Below, in pieces: positions 7,222-14,885 of a DNA stretch of 18,739 bases; position 1 is the stretch's first letter; every line of letters begins with the position of its first letter. The DNA is from DASYSA01 sp036003885 (GTDB lineage Bacteria; Acidobacteriota; Blastocatellia; UBA7656), in the NCBI GenBank assembly GCA_036003885.1, contig DASYSA010000737.1:1-18739 (forward strand), written 5' to 3'. The notes under the pieces were generated by a model. That model was not told the origin of the DNA and searched no databases. It saw nothing but the letters and a program-made list of their open reading frames with translations. The translations under genes were made by a program, and so were the position numbers.

Positions 7222-8513
7222 TGCGTAAGGCAGTAGGATTAGACTTTGGAACAACCAACAGCGCTGTCGCAGTGGCAAGTGCCGATGGATCGGTCCGCCT
7301 GGCAACATTCGAGGAGGATGGGCGTTTGATTGAGACCTTCAGGTCAATTCTCTACTTTTTCCATCCATTCGATGAGGAGGCCGAACACAGGCTTGTTGCT
7401 GCTGGTCCTCAAGCCATCGCCGCCTACCTGAGGGCCGAGCCTCGGGGTCGTTTGATACAGTCACTGAAGTCGTTTCTCGCAAGCCGCTCCTTTTCACAGA
7501 CGATTTTGTACAAGTCTTTCTACACGCTGGAAGACTTGATCGCAATCATCATTCGAGAGCTAAGGTCAGCAGCAGAGAAGCAATTCGATAATCTCGGAAC
7601 GTCTGTCGTTGTAGGCAGGCCCGTTCGCTTTTCAGGCGCGAGGAATGAAGAGGACGATGGTTTTGCTGTCAGGCGGCTCCAGGCAGCAGTGCAGCAAGCA
7701 GGGTTTGAGCAAGTCTATTTTGAGTACGAGCCGGTCGCGGCGGCGTACAAGTACGAAACGCGCCTGGACCATGATGAACTGGTACTGATAGCCGATTTCG
7801 GTGGCGGCACGAGCGATTTTTCCGTGTTGCACCTTGGACCCTCGGTTCGAATGGCTGCACAGGGCCGCCGAGACATACTCGGCACTGATGGCGTCGCGAT
7901 TGCCGGTAATGACTTTGACAGCAAACTCATGAGACATCTTGTCGCATCAGAGCTGGGCCTGGGAGCGAATTATGTTTCCAACGGCAAATTGCTTCCGACT
8001 CCATCCTGGATCTTCAAGGAGTTTGAAAGATGGCACTACCTGTCGTTCCTCAAAACCCAAAAGACCATGACAATGCTGAATCGCATAAGGCTGGAAGCCT
8101 TAGAGCCGCACAAGATCGAAAGCTTGATTCATGTCATCGATGATGAACTTGGATTCAAGCTCTATAAGTCCATCGAACACACCAAGGTGGACCTCTCCAA
8201 TCAGGAACTGAGCTCCTTTGTCTTTGAAGATTCACCCGTGAGGATCGAGAAGAGGCTCACCAGGCCCGAATTCGAAGACTGGATCGATCCCTACATCCAT
8301 GAGATGGGCAAATGCATTAACCGGCTACTCGCCAGATGCAACATTGCTGCTTCCGATGTTGACAGTGTTTTTATGACGGGTGGCTCATCGTTCGTGCCGG
8401 CGGTAAGGAAGCTCTTCGAAGAGAGGTTTGGCGCCTCACGCCTGAGAAGTGGCGGTGAGTTGACGTCGGTGGCTGAAGGACTGGGGCTGCGTGCTTTGGC
8501 AATGTTGCTGTAG
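7221..8513 (+). CDS. Hsp70-family ATPase lacking a substrate-binding domain (YegD-like)
   Basis: This 430-aa protein contains the actin/Hsp70 nucleotide-binding fold and nothing after it. Phosphate-1 is GLDFGTTNS (6-14), connect-1 is EYEPVAAAY (168-176), phosphate-2 is ADFGGGTSD (191-199), and the adenosine motif is MTGGSSFVPAV (385-395). DnaK is about 640 aa because it has a peptide-binding domain and lid; those are absent, as in E. coli YegD, which it resembles in length and in GRPVRF and GNDFD motifs. An insert with aromatic and charged residues (about 258-345) separates phosphate-2 from the adenosine motif. The ATG at 7221 overlaps the RDD stop (TGATG), so I prefer it to the in-frame TTG at 7218. 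The role is unknown; ATP binding is likely. Confidence 0.88.
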   Translation: MRKAVGLDFGTTNSAVAVASADGSVRLATFEEDGRLIETFRSILYFFHPFDEEAEHRLVAAGPQAIAAYLRAEPRGRLIQSLKSFLASRSFSQTILYKSFYTLEDLIAIIIRELRSAAEKQFDNLGTSVVVGRPVRFSGARNEEDDGFAVRRLQAAVQQAGFEQVYFEYEPVAAAYKYETRLDHDELVLIADFGGGTSDFSVLHLGPSVRMAAQGRRDILGTDGVAIAGNDFDSKLMRHLVASELGLGANYVSNGKLLPTPSWIFKEFERWHYLSFLKTQKTMTMLNRIRLEALEPHKIESLIHVIDDELGFKLYKSIEHTKVDLSNQELSSFVFEDSPVRIEKRLTRPEFEDWIDPYIHEMGKCINRLLARCNIAASDVDSVFMTGGSSFVPAVRKLFEERFGASRLRSGGELTSVAEGLGLRALAMLL

Positions 8514-8605
8514 CGCGTATCGCTGTGTTAGGGTGACTCTGGCTACTTCGAGTGCGACAACGTTCTGGCCTTTTCGAACCTCACTCAACCACTTTGGGGG
8601 CATTT

Positions 8606-11341
8606 ATGAAAAGCCGCCTTCTCCTCTCGCTAGTACTCTTCTGTTCGATAAACATCAACTCGCTGGCCTTCATTGCGCCTCCCGGCATCCTAAGCGGCAC
8701 GATCAAAGACCCAAAGGGTGCGGTAATCGCCGGTGCGCAGATCACAGTTCGAAACGAAGCGACGGGTGAGTCTCGCGTGACCACAACCGATGGCGAGGGC
8801 CGCTTCAAAATTGAGGGCCTGGCGGCCGGTCGCTACGTCGCTAACGTCAGTAGCCCGGGATTCACGGCCGCGCAGAGTCCAATAGTGATTGAAGACAGTC
8901 GGACGGCGACGTTAGAGATTAAGCTGGAAGTCGCGGGAGTGCGCACGGAAATAGCGGTTCCGGCGAAGGGCGCAGTCGCCGCCAACTCCGATACTAATTA
9001 CCGGGCGCTGCGCAATTCCGGAGCCTTTGAGAGCTACACCATCAGCAATCTTTCGCTGAAGCGGGATGTCGGCGCTCTGAACCTGCAGAGCGGCAGCATT
9101 CACTTCCTACCGCCGGTAATGGATCGCGTGGCGATGGCAGTCTTCGTAGGCAAAGGGGAATTCACGCTCACGCCGCCGCCCGGCTTTGAGCGCGACTACC
9201 TTCGCCTGATCGCCGACAGAGAGTCGGTCAGCGAAGTCTTCGAAAAGGCCGTGCTCTGTTTCACGGACGATACCTATCAGGAGATCAAGCGGCAGGCGCA
9301 GGCTGGTTCAGGCGAAGCCAGGGCGAAGGGTGTGCTTGATGACTTCTACGGCCGAGTTCGGCGCCGCACTGACCGACCTAGAAGCATGATCGAATACCTG
9401 CTCGCGTACGAAGGAATTGAGAACGTCGAAGCCGAGATTCTGGCCGGCCTCTATAACCCGAAGCGGCCCGGTTTCTTCAGTGCATATATCTTTGGCCAGA
9501 AACTCTCGGACCTTCGCTATCATGTGCGGCCGCTTGGCGTGCTGCCGCAGATGCTCGCCCCCGAAGAGGTCGCCCTGATCAACTTCGCTCCGGGAGAGAA
9601 CAAAGAAGGTATCTGGTACCTGGCTCACCTCGAAAGTGAATACAAGAGCGGAACAGCGAGCTCCGACGAAGACAAGCGGATCATCGACGCGACCCACTAT
9701 AAGATTGAGACAATTGTTGACGGGGGCGAAAAACTGACCGCCAGCGCGGAGATAACGTTCACCGCGCTGACCGATGGCGACCGCCTGCTGAGCTTCGGCT
9801 TGCTACCTAACCTGCGCGTTACCCGCGTGAGCATTCCCGGAGCGGTCGAGACGGGCTACATACAGGAGAACCGAAAAGAGGACGGTTCGTTCTATGTGGT
9901 TTTGCCTGCGGCGATGGTGAAGGGGCGCGAATATAAGCTTCTGATCGAGTACCAGGGCAACAAGGTCATCGCCGACGAGGGTGGCGGCAACTTCGCGGTC
10001 GGCGCTCGAACAAGCTGGTATCCGAGTATTAACGCCTTCAACGATCGCGCGACTTTCGATCTTACCTTCAAAGTGCCCAGCAAATACGTTCTGATTGGAG
10101 TTGGCAAGCTGGTCAAGGAGTGGAAGGAAGGTGATTCCGCGGCATCGCAGTGGGTGTCGGAAGTGCCGCTTGCCGTCGCGGGGTTTAACTATGGCGCGTT
10201 CAAGAAAAAAGAGATCTCTGATTCGCCGACAAAATATCAGATCGAAGGTTATGCGACATTGGAATTGCCGGGCTATATGAGAAGGTTTGAGAACATTGGC
10301 GGTATGACTCCGACACGAATGACCGAGAAGGCAATGGTCGAAGCGCAGAACTCGATGCGCATCTTCACCGAGTGGTTCGGTCCGGCTCCCTATGGTCGCA
10401 TAGCGATCACGCAGCAGCCCCAGTTCAACTTCGGCCAGTCATGGCCGACGTTGGTTTACCTGCCCATCAGCGCGTTCTTCGATTCAACCCAGCGCTGGAT
10501 GATGATGGGTGTGAACGCGCGCTTTGCTGAATTCATTCAAGAGGTAACACCACACGAAGTCGCCCATCAGTGGTGGGGCCATATGGTCGGCTGGTCTTCT
10601 TTTCACGACCAATGGTTATCGGAAGGCTTTGCCGACTTTTCCGCGGGGCTTTTTCTGCAATATACGGAAAAGAACATGGACAAGTACCTTAAGTTCTGGG
10701 AACACGCGCGCGACACGATTATCGAGAAGAATGAGTATGGACGCCGCCCTAACGATGCCGGGCCGATCTGGATGGGGCTGCGGTTGAATACCTTCAAGAC
10801 GGAGGGGGCATACAACCGGATCGTCTATCCGAAGGGCGGCTACATTCTGCACATGCTGCGGATGATGATGTGGGACGTAAAGACCGGTGACGAGGACTTC
10901 AAGGCAATGATGCGGGACTTCGTCAAGAGCTACCTTCATCAGAACGCTTCGACCGAGAGGTTCAAGCTGGTCGTGGAACGACACATGAAACCGCTGATGG
11001 ACCTCGATCGCAATCATAAGATGGATTGGTTCTTCAACGACTGGGTCTACGGTACCGAGATACCGCGCTATCGGCTGGAGTATAAGATGACCACGGAATC
11101 GGACGGCAAGGTCATTCTGTCGGGGACTCTCAAACAGAGCGACGTGTCGGAGCGATTCAAGAGTCTGGTGGGGATCTATTTGGATTTTGAAGGCGGCAAG
11201 ACCGCGCGGCTGGGCCAGATCGCGGTCCGCGGCAGCACGCCCGAACAGTTTCAGGTAAAGCTTCCGCAGAAACCCAAGCGTGTATACCTGAATGCGTTCT
11301 ACGATGTTCTGGCGACAGATGCGGTAAGCAGCGGAAAGTAG
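8606..11341 (+). CDS. Secreted M1 family zinc metallopeptidase with N-terminal carboxypeptidase-regulatory-like domain
   Basis: This 911-aa protein has a signal peptide (residues 1-21, SLVLFCSININSLAF). An N-terminal beta-sandwich follows, of the carboxypeptidase-regulatory type (GILSGTIKDPKGAVIAGAQITVRNEATG through GRYVANVSSPGF, about 28-86). After a long middle region comes the M1 peptidase domain. The zinc site is complete: H650-E651-V-A-H654, then 18 residues to E673 (LSEGFADF). A likely catalytic tyrosine lies in NRIVYPKGGYI. The usual GxMEN exopeptidase motif is not seen where expected; the equivalent segment reads FNFGQSWPTLVYLP. The start at 8606 is supported by GGGGG at 8596-8600 and the signal peptide; frames open further upstream lack both. 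It converges with queC, with heptamer array E between. It is probably a peptide-degrading enzyme outside the cytoplasm; the substrate is unknown. Confidence 0.9.
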   Translation: MKSRLLLSLVLFCSININSLAFIAPPGILSGTIKDPKGAVIAGAQITVRNEATGESRVTTTDGEGRFKIEGLAAGRYVANVSSPGFTAAQSPIVIEDSRTATLEIKLEVAGVRTEIAVPAKGAVAANSDTNYRALRNSGAFESYTISNLSLKRDVGALNLQSGSIHFLPPVMDRVAMAVFVGKGEFTLTPPPGFERDYLRLIADRESVSEVFEKAVLCFTDDTYQEIKRQAQAGSGEARAKGVLDDFYGRVRRRTDRPRSMIEYLLAYEGIENVEAEILAGLYNPKRPGFFSAYIFGQKLSDLRYHVRPLGVLPQMLAPEEVALINFAPGENKEGIWYLAHLESEYKSGTASSDEDKRIIDATHYKIETIVDGGEKLTASAEITFTALTDGDRLLSFGLLPNLRVTRVSIPGAVETGYIQENRKEDGSFYVVLPAAMVKGREYKLLIEYQGNKVIADEGGGNFAVGARTSWYPSINAFNDRATFDLTFKVPSKYVLIGVGKLVKEWKEGDSAASQWVSEVPLAVAGFNYGAFKKKEISDSPTKYQIEGYATLELPGYMRRFENIGGMTPTRMTEKAMVEAQNSMRIFTEWFGPAPYGRIAITQQPQFNFGQSWPTLVYLPISAFFDSTQRWMMMGVNARFAEFIQEVTPHEVAHQWWGHMVGWSSFHDQWLSEGFADFSAGLFLQYTEKNMDKYLKFWEHARDTIIEKNEYGRRPNDAGPIWMGLRLNTFKTEGAYNRIVYPKGGYILHMLRMMMWDVKTGDEDFKAMMRDFVKSYLHQNASTERFKLVVERHMKPLMDLDRNHKMDWFFNDWVYGTEIPRYRLEYKMTTESDGKVILSGTLKQSDVSERFKSLVGIYLDFEGGKTARLGQIAVRGSTPEQFQVKLPQKPKRVYLNAFYDVLATDAVSSGK

Positions 11342-11346
11342 AAGGG

Positions 11347-11381
11347 AAATTCGAATTCCGAAATTCGAAATTCGAAATCCC
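11347..11381. repeat. Heptamer array E (convergent gap M1 peptidase / queC)
   Basis: Five 7-nt units (AAATTCG, AATTCCG, AAATTCG, AAATTCG, AAATCCC) fill most of the 47-base gap. Unlike the other elements there is only one array and no spacer, but the unit contains the palindrome TTCGAA, so the array can fold on itself. Confidence 0.8.
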
Positions 11382-11388
11382 CTGACGC

Positions 11389-12084
11389 CTACCTCAGGTA
11401 CTTCACCGGATCGGGCACACCAGCCTCCGCGAAACCCTTCAGTCTGAGCAAGCAGCTATCACATCTCCCACAGGCCAGTCCTTCGGACGTCGGGTCATAG
11501 CAACTGTGAGTAAGGGAGTAGTCGACTCCGAGCTTCAGGCCGGTTCTTATGATTTCGGCCTTGGTCATTGCGATTAGCGGGGTGTGAATCTTGAGCCGCA
11601 TTCGGCCCTCGACGCCGGCTTTAGTGCCCAGGTTCGCCATGGATTCGAATGCCGCGATGTACTCGGGGCGGCAGTCAGGATAACCGCTGTAATCGAGCGC
11701 ATTCACGCCGATGAAAATGTCCTGAGCTGCGAGCGCTTCGGTCCAGGCCAGCGCGAATGACAGAAAGATCGTGTTGCGAGCGGGCACGTATGTTACCGGT
11801 ATGCCGGTCGACAGATCTTCAGGGGTCCGATCTCGCGGTACGTCAATACTGTCGGTGAGAGCCGAGCCGCCTATCGCGCGCAAGTCGAGGGCGACTATTA
11901 AGTGCCGCTCGACGCCAATGGACTTCGCTACGAGACCGGCACTTTCCAGCTCGATGGAATGCCGCTGGCCGTAGCGAAAAGAGATCGCATAGACGTCATA
12001 GCCTTCTGACCGCGCGATGGCAAGGCCAGTTGCGGAATCAAGGCCTCCGCTTAACAGGACAACAGCTCTCTTTCTGTCGATCAT
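11389..12084 (-). CDS. queC: 7-cyano-7-deazaguanine (preQ0) synthase
   Basis: This 231-aa enzyme converts 7-carboxy-7-deazaguanine to preQ0 with ammonia and ATP, a step towards queuosine in tRNA and other 7-deazaguanines. The PP-loop ATP motif is SGGLDS at 12-17. The typical YVPARNTIFLS is at about 99-109 and GVNALDYSGYPDCRPE at about 126-141. The zinc-binding cysteines are C195, C205, C208 and C211 (HSCYDPTSEGLACGRCDSC). Length and motifs are normal, so it should be active. No queD, queE, queF or folE is visible beside it; the gene stands alone between two heptamer-type repeats. The start at 12084 gives the expected N-terminus with the ATP motif near residue 12. Confidence 0.96.
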   Translation of the reverse strand: MIDRKRAVVLLSGGLDSATGLAIARSEGYDVYAISFRYGQRHSIELESAGLVAKSIGVERHLIVALDLRAIGGSALTDSIDVPRDRTPEDLSTGIPVTYVPARNTIFLSFALAWTEALAAQDIFIGVNALDYSGYPDCRPEYIAAFESMANLGTKAGVEGRMRLKIHTPLIAMTKAEIIRTGLKLGVDYSLTHSCYDPTSEGLACGRCDSCLLRLKGFAEAGVPDPVKYLR

Positions 12085-12100
12085 TCGCTTCGAGGTTAGC

Positions 12101-12221
12101 AGTGGTCAGGGGTCAGGGGCCAGGGGGCGGGAAGGTAAGAGAGAATGGGGGAGTGGAAGAATGGGAGAGTCTCCCATTCTCCCATTCTCCCACTCTCCCA
12201 TACTCCCCTGACACCTGACAC
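12101..12221. repeat. Nested inverted repeat element F (divergent gap queC / epimerase)
   Basis: The outer units are heptamers: AGTGGTC, AGGGGTC, AGGGGCC, AGGGGGC at 12101-12128, and CTGACAC twice at 12208-12221. The inner part is an octamer array (TCTCCCAT, TCTCCCAT, TCTCCCAC, TCTCCCAT, 12170-12201), which pairs with GGGAGA-type sequence just before it. The centre is a near-perfect dyad, AGAATGGGAGA then TCTCCCATTCT (12158-12180). Its position in a divergent gap makes a terminator role less natural here than for elements B, E and G. Confidence 0.82.
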
Positions 12222-12260
12222 CTCTCGTGATAGTCTTTCGCCCGGCGAGTAAGAACCCAG

Positions 12261-13334
12261 ATGAGCTACCAGACCTATCATCACAATCGCAATTACGGAT
12301 GCCGCGTGACCGAGTTTGTCTATCAGGGCTACCGCTGTGTCGTGCTCGAGAACGAAAAGCTGCGCGTATCAATCGCTGCGGATAAAGGTAGTGACATATA
12401 TGAGTTTCTATACAAACCTCGCGACGTCGATTTCATGTGGCGTTCGTGGATAGGAATGCGCGCTTCATACGTTCCGACGAGTTATCGAGCTGCCGGCGGG
12501 TTCATGGACTACTACGAAGGCGGGTGGCAGGAGCTCTTCCCAAATTGCGGGAACGTGTCCGTACATCAAGGGGCCGAACTCGGCCAGCACGGCGAGGTTG
12601 CGCTTCTTCCGTGGCGGTACAGCATCACGAAAGATGACCCTGACGAGATCGAGGTTCGTTTCGACGTTCGCACCGTTCGGACTCCTTTTCACTTGATCAA
12701 GACCATAGGCCTCCGTCGCAACGAAGGTGTTCTGCGAATCCACGAGCGGCTCACAAACGAAGGAGGCCAAGAGGTCGATTTCAGTTGGGGTCACCATCCG
12801 GTACTTGGATGGCCCTTCATCGACGAGCACTGCAGGGTGCACGTGCCCGCCTGCCGCATTCGCACGCTCGGAGAGTATACGACGGCTACCTCCCTGTTGA
12901 AGGGCGATCAACTCGGCGTTTGGCCCATCGCCGAAGGTCGCGACGGCGGCGCTATCGACCTGTCGCGGCCACCCAATCCGGCGATTGAGTCTCAGGACAT
13001 GATCTTTCTTGAAGGCATAACCGACGGCTGGTATGCAGTCACGAATGGCGCTATGGGAGTCGGCTTTGGCCTTCGCTATCCGGCCGACGTATTCAAGGTG
13101 CTCTGGTATTGGCAGGTCTATCGGGGCGGAAGAGACTATCCCTGGTGGAGCGCGACTTACAACATGGCGCTCGAGCCCTGTGCGACGATGCCCGTGCTCA
13201 GGCAAGCAGTCGAGCAGGGATTGGCGCTCAAGCTGGGACCAGGAGAGAGTCGCGAGGTTGACCTGCTTGCGGTGGCCTTCGAGGGGCTGGAGACGGTCAG
13301 CGGATTGACAGGTAACGGGGAAGTGCTCCCCTAA
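12261..13334 (+). CDS. Aldose 1-epimerase-like sugar mutarotase (GalM fold)
   Basis: This 357-aa protein has the pattern of the galactose-mutarotase-like superfamily, which interconverts alpha and beta anomers of sugars or sugar-phosphates. It shows an N-terminal core reading LRVSIAADKGSDIYEFLYKP, then GGWQELFPN (87-95), a HGEVALLPW motif (110-118) at the place of the HG motif of GalM, and WGHHPVLG with H178 and H179 where GalM has its catalytic HP. LEP near YNMALEPCATMP could hold the catalytic glutamate (inference). It may instead belong to the related DUF4432 family, so the substrate is open. The ATG at 12261 has no strong Shine-Dalgarno; an in-frame alternative is not obvious. There is no signal peptide. 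It converges with the TPR gene, with element G between. Confidence 0.8.
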   Translation: MSYQTYHHNRNYGCRVTEFVYQGYRCVVLENEKLRVSIAADKGSDIYEFLYKPRDVDFMWRSWIGMRASYVPTSYRAAGGFMDYYEGGWQELFPNCGNVSVHQGAELGQHGEVALLPWRYSITKDDPDEIEVRFDVRTVRTPFHLIKTIGLRRNEGVLRIHERLTNEGGQEVDFSWGHHPVLGWPFIDEHCRVHVPACRIRTLGEYTTATSLLKGDQLGVWPIAEGRDGGAIDLSRPPNPAIESQDMIFLEGITDGWYAVTNGAMGVGFGLRYPADVFKVLWYWQVYRGGRDYPWWSATYNMALEPCATMPVLRQAVEQGLALKLGPGESREVDLLAVAFEGLETVSGLTGNGEVLP

Positions 13335-13343
13335 ACGTTCCGC

Positions 13344-13456
13344 GTTTTACGTTTTGCGTTTTACGTTTTAGGCTTCAGTTCTCAACTGGGAACGGCGACA
13401 ACAAGAGCCGCAAACGCAAATGTAAAACGTAAAACGTAAAACGCAAAACGCAAAAC
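13344..13456. repeat. Inverted heptamer-array element G (convergent gap epimerase / TPR)
   Basis: Four units (GTTTTAC, GTTTTGC, GTTTTAC, GTTTTAG) run from 13344 to 13371 and five complementary units (GTAAAAC three times, GCAAAAC twice) from 13422 to 13456. The arms are separated by about 50 bases, the end of which holds two shorter related units. The array fills the gap between two converging genes almost exactly, and its unit is the same as in element D. Confidence 0.9.
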
Positions 13457-13459
13457 GTT

Positions 13460-14533
13460 TCACGGCTTGGTCGGTTTCAGCCTCTCGATGCCAGCCCGCG
13501 CGGTTTCATCCTTCCGGCCCGATGTCTCATAAGCCTTTTGATACGCCGGCAGTGCCTTGTCTGGCTGTTGATCGCTCTCGTAGACATAACCGAGTTCCAA
13601 TAGCGCGGCCATACTATTGGGCGCGAGCTTAACGGCCTGCTCCAGAGCATCGGCGGCGGCTTTCCACTGCGACGACCGGGACTGGGCGATTCCCAGGTTG
13701 AGCCAGGCAGCGCTCGAATCAGGATGTGCCCGGGCGAACTTGTCGAGCAGCGGGGCAGCCTTGGCGAACTGCTTATCGGCAAGGTAAGCCTGACCCACCA
13801 GCCCCCACGCACGTTCATCGTCCTTGACGGCTAATAGCCGTTCACCCACGCTGATAGCCTGTTTAGCCATTGCAGGATTCTGTCGAACCTGAGCCAGGTA
13901 GAGGTCTCCCAGCAATGCGAGCGAGTTCAAATCCTTCGGATCGATCGTGAGAGCCTGGTTCAATGCAGCCGTGGCGAGATCGCCCCGGCCCAGCTTATGC
14001 TGCGCGTAGCCGATGTAATAATAGTTGGTCGCATTGGTCTTCATCTCGGACGCTGCGATGGTGAGCACTGGGATAGCTTCACTGAACTTCTCCGAAAAAA
14101 TGTAAGCCCGTCCGAGGGCGGCGCGAGCGGTGGTGTCGACCGGTTGCTGCAGCTTTCCTGAGAGGGCCACGTACTTCGACAGCGCAGGAATTGCTTTGTC
14201 ATACTGTTGGAGGTTGTAATGAGCCGTTCCGATAAAGTAATAGGCAGTCGCCTGGGCCTTCTCATCTTTCTCGGTGCTCTTGAGGTAGTTCTGGAAGGCA
14301 TCGATTGTGTCTTCATAACCCTTTAGTTGAAAATGAGCAGCTCCAATGTAGTACCACGATTGCCACGCGTCGGGGTTTGCCTTGAGCACGGCATGGAACT
14401 CGCGAATCGCGGGCCGATACTGCTTCTGATTGTAAAGCGAGACCGCGCGGTCCCACTCCTGGGCGCAGGCAATTCCGGCGGCCAGCATAATCATCGCACT
14501 CGCAACGGCGAAAGCACTTCTCTTATTAATCAT
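13460..14533 (-). CDS. Secreted tetratricopeptide repeat protein
   Basis: This 357-aa protein has a signal peptide (residues 1-24, AFAVASAMIMLAAGIACAQ) and then eight or nine TPR units to the end. Examples are AVSLYNQKQYRPAIREFHAVLKANPD near residue 30, ATAYYFIGTAHYNLQQYDKAIPALSKYV near 96, and SAAWLNLGIAQSRSSQWKAAADALEQAVKLAPN near 275. TPR arrays bind partner proteins; no catalytic domain is present. The start is supported by GGAGAG at a normal distance on the minus strand. It is divergent from another secreted helical-repeat protein (14886-15977). The pair may share a regulatory region and perhaps a cell-envelope job, but the partner is unknown. Confidence 0.88.
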   Translation of the reverse strand: MINKRSAFAVASAMIMLAAGIACAQEWDRAVSLYNQKQYRPAIREFHAVLKANPDAWQSWYYIGAAHFQLKGYEDTIDAFQNYLKSTEKDEKAQATAYYFIGTAHYNLQQYDKAIPALSKYVALSGKLQQPVDTTARAALGRAYIFSEKFSEAIPVLTIAASEMKTNATNYYYIGYAQHKLGRGDLATAALNQALTIDPKDLNSLALLGDLYLAQVRQNPAMAKQAISVGERLLAVKDDERAWGLVGQAYLADKQFAKAAPLLDKFARAHPDSSAAWLNLGIAQSRSSQWKAAADALEQAVKLAPNSMAALLELGYVYESDQQPDKALPAYQKAYETSGRKDETARAGIERLKPTKP

Positions 14534-14885
14534 TTCATTCTCTCCATTTCGGCAGGCCCCTGGGGTCGGTTGTAGTCCATCGTCTGGATTTTAGTCGCCC
14601 GCGACCAGAGTATACAAGACCCACGCGGGCCGCTTCGCGCGCCCACGAAGTGAGATGATGGTCTATGCCTTCCTGAGTTGCCTGTACGCCAGGTAATAGC
14701 TGTCGATGAACAGAACGGGCACCCGGTACAGTCCTGGAGCAGGTTGGCGTCCTCCGCCGGAACTTGATTCCTCCACACTGCTCCTGCCTTGCCAACGGCC
14801 AGTCCTTCAAGCACAATACCCCTACGTTTGTGGCGGGTTGCTCGCAACCTGAATATTTCAATCCCGAGAAAGAACGAGGTCATCG
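14534..14885. other. Divergent intergenic region between the two TPR-type genes
   Basis: This is a 352-base gap between two divergent start codons, so promoters for both should be here. I see no promoter that meets both -35 and -10 consensus. On the minus strand a TATACT-like hexamer occurs at about 14609-14614 without a -35. Ribosome sites are present at each edge (GAGGT at 14876-14880 and GGAGAG before 14533). The only candidate coding stretch is the short ORF at 14663-14776. Confidence 0.5.
14663..14776 (-). CDS. Possible small protein, 37 aa (doubtful)
   Basis: A GTG codon at 14776 is preceded on the minus strand by AGGAG at normal spacing and opens 37 codons to a TAG. The predicted peptide has a Ser/Gly-rich beginning and then GLYRVPVLFIDSYYLAYRQLRKA, a hydrophobic and aromatic stretch with basic residues at the end. 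I recognise no family. A fragment of an older gene is also possible. Support is the ribosome site and the non-random second half only. Confidence 0.2.
   Translation of the reverse strand: MEESSSGGGRQPAPGLYRVPVLFIDSYYLAYRQLRKA

Noticed and set aside
12465..13205. Large minus-strand frame within the epimerase-like gene
   Set aside because: Antisense shadow. The plus-strand product has recognisable GalM-type motifs.
770..13456. CRISPR array interpretation of the repeat loci
   Set aside because: Units are only 7-8 bases, with no unique spacers between them, arranged as inverted arms, and no cas genes are present.
14530..14883. 117-aa minus-strand frame in the divergent gap
   Set aside because: It overlaps the TPR start, has no ribosome site, and its composition (Arg/Ser/Cys-rich) looks like out-of-frame translation.
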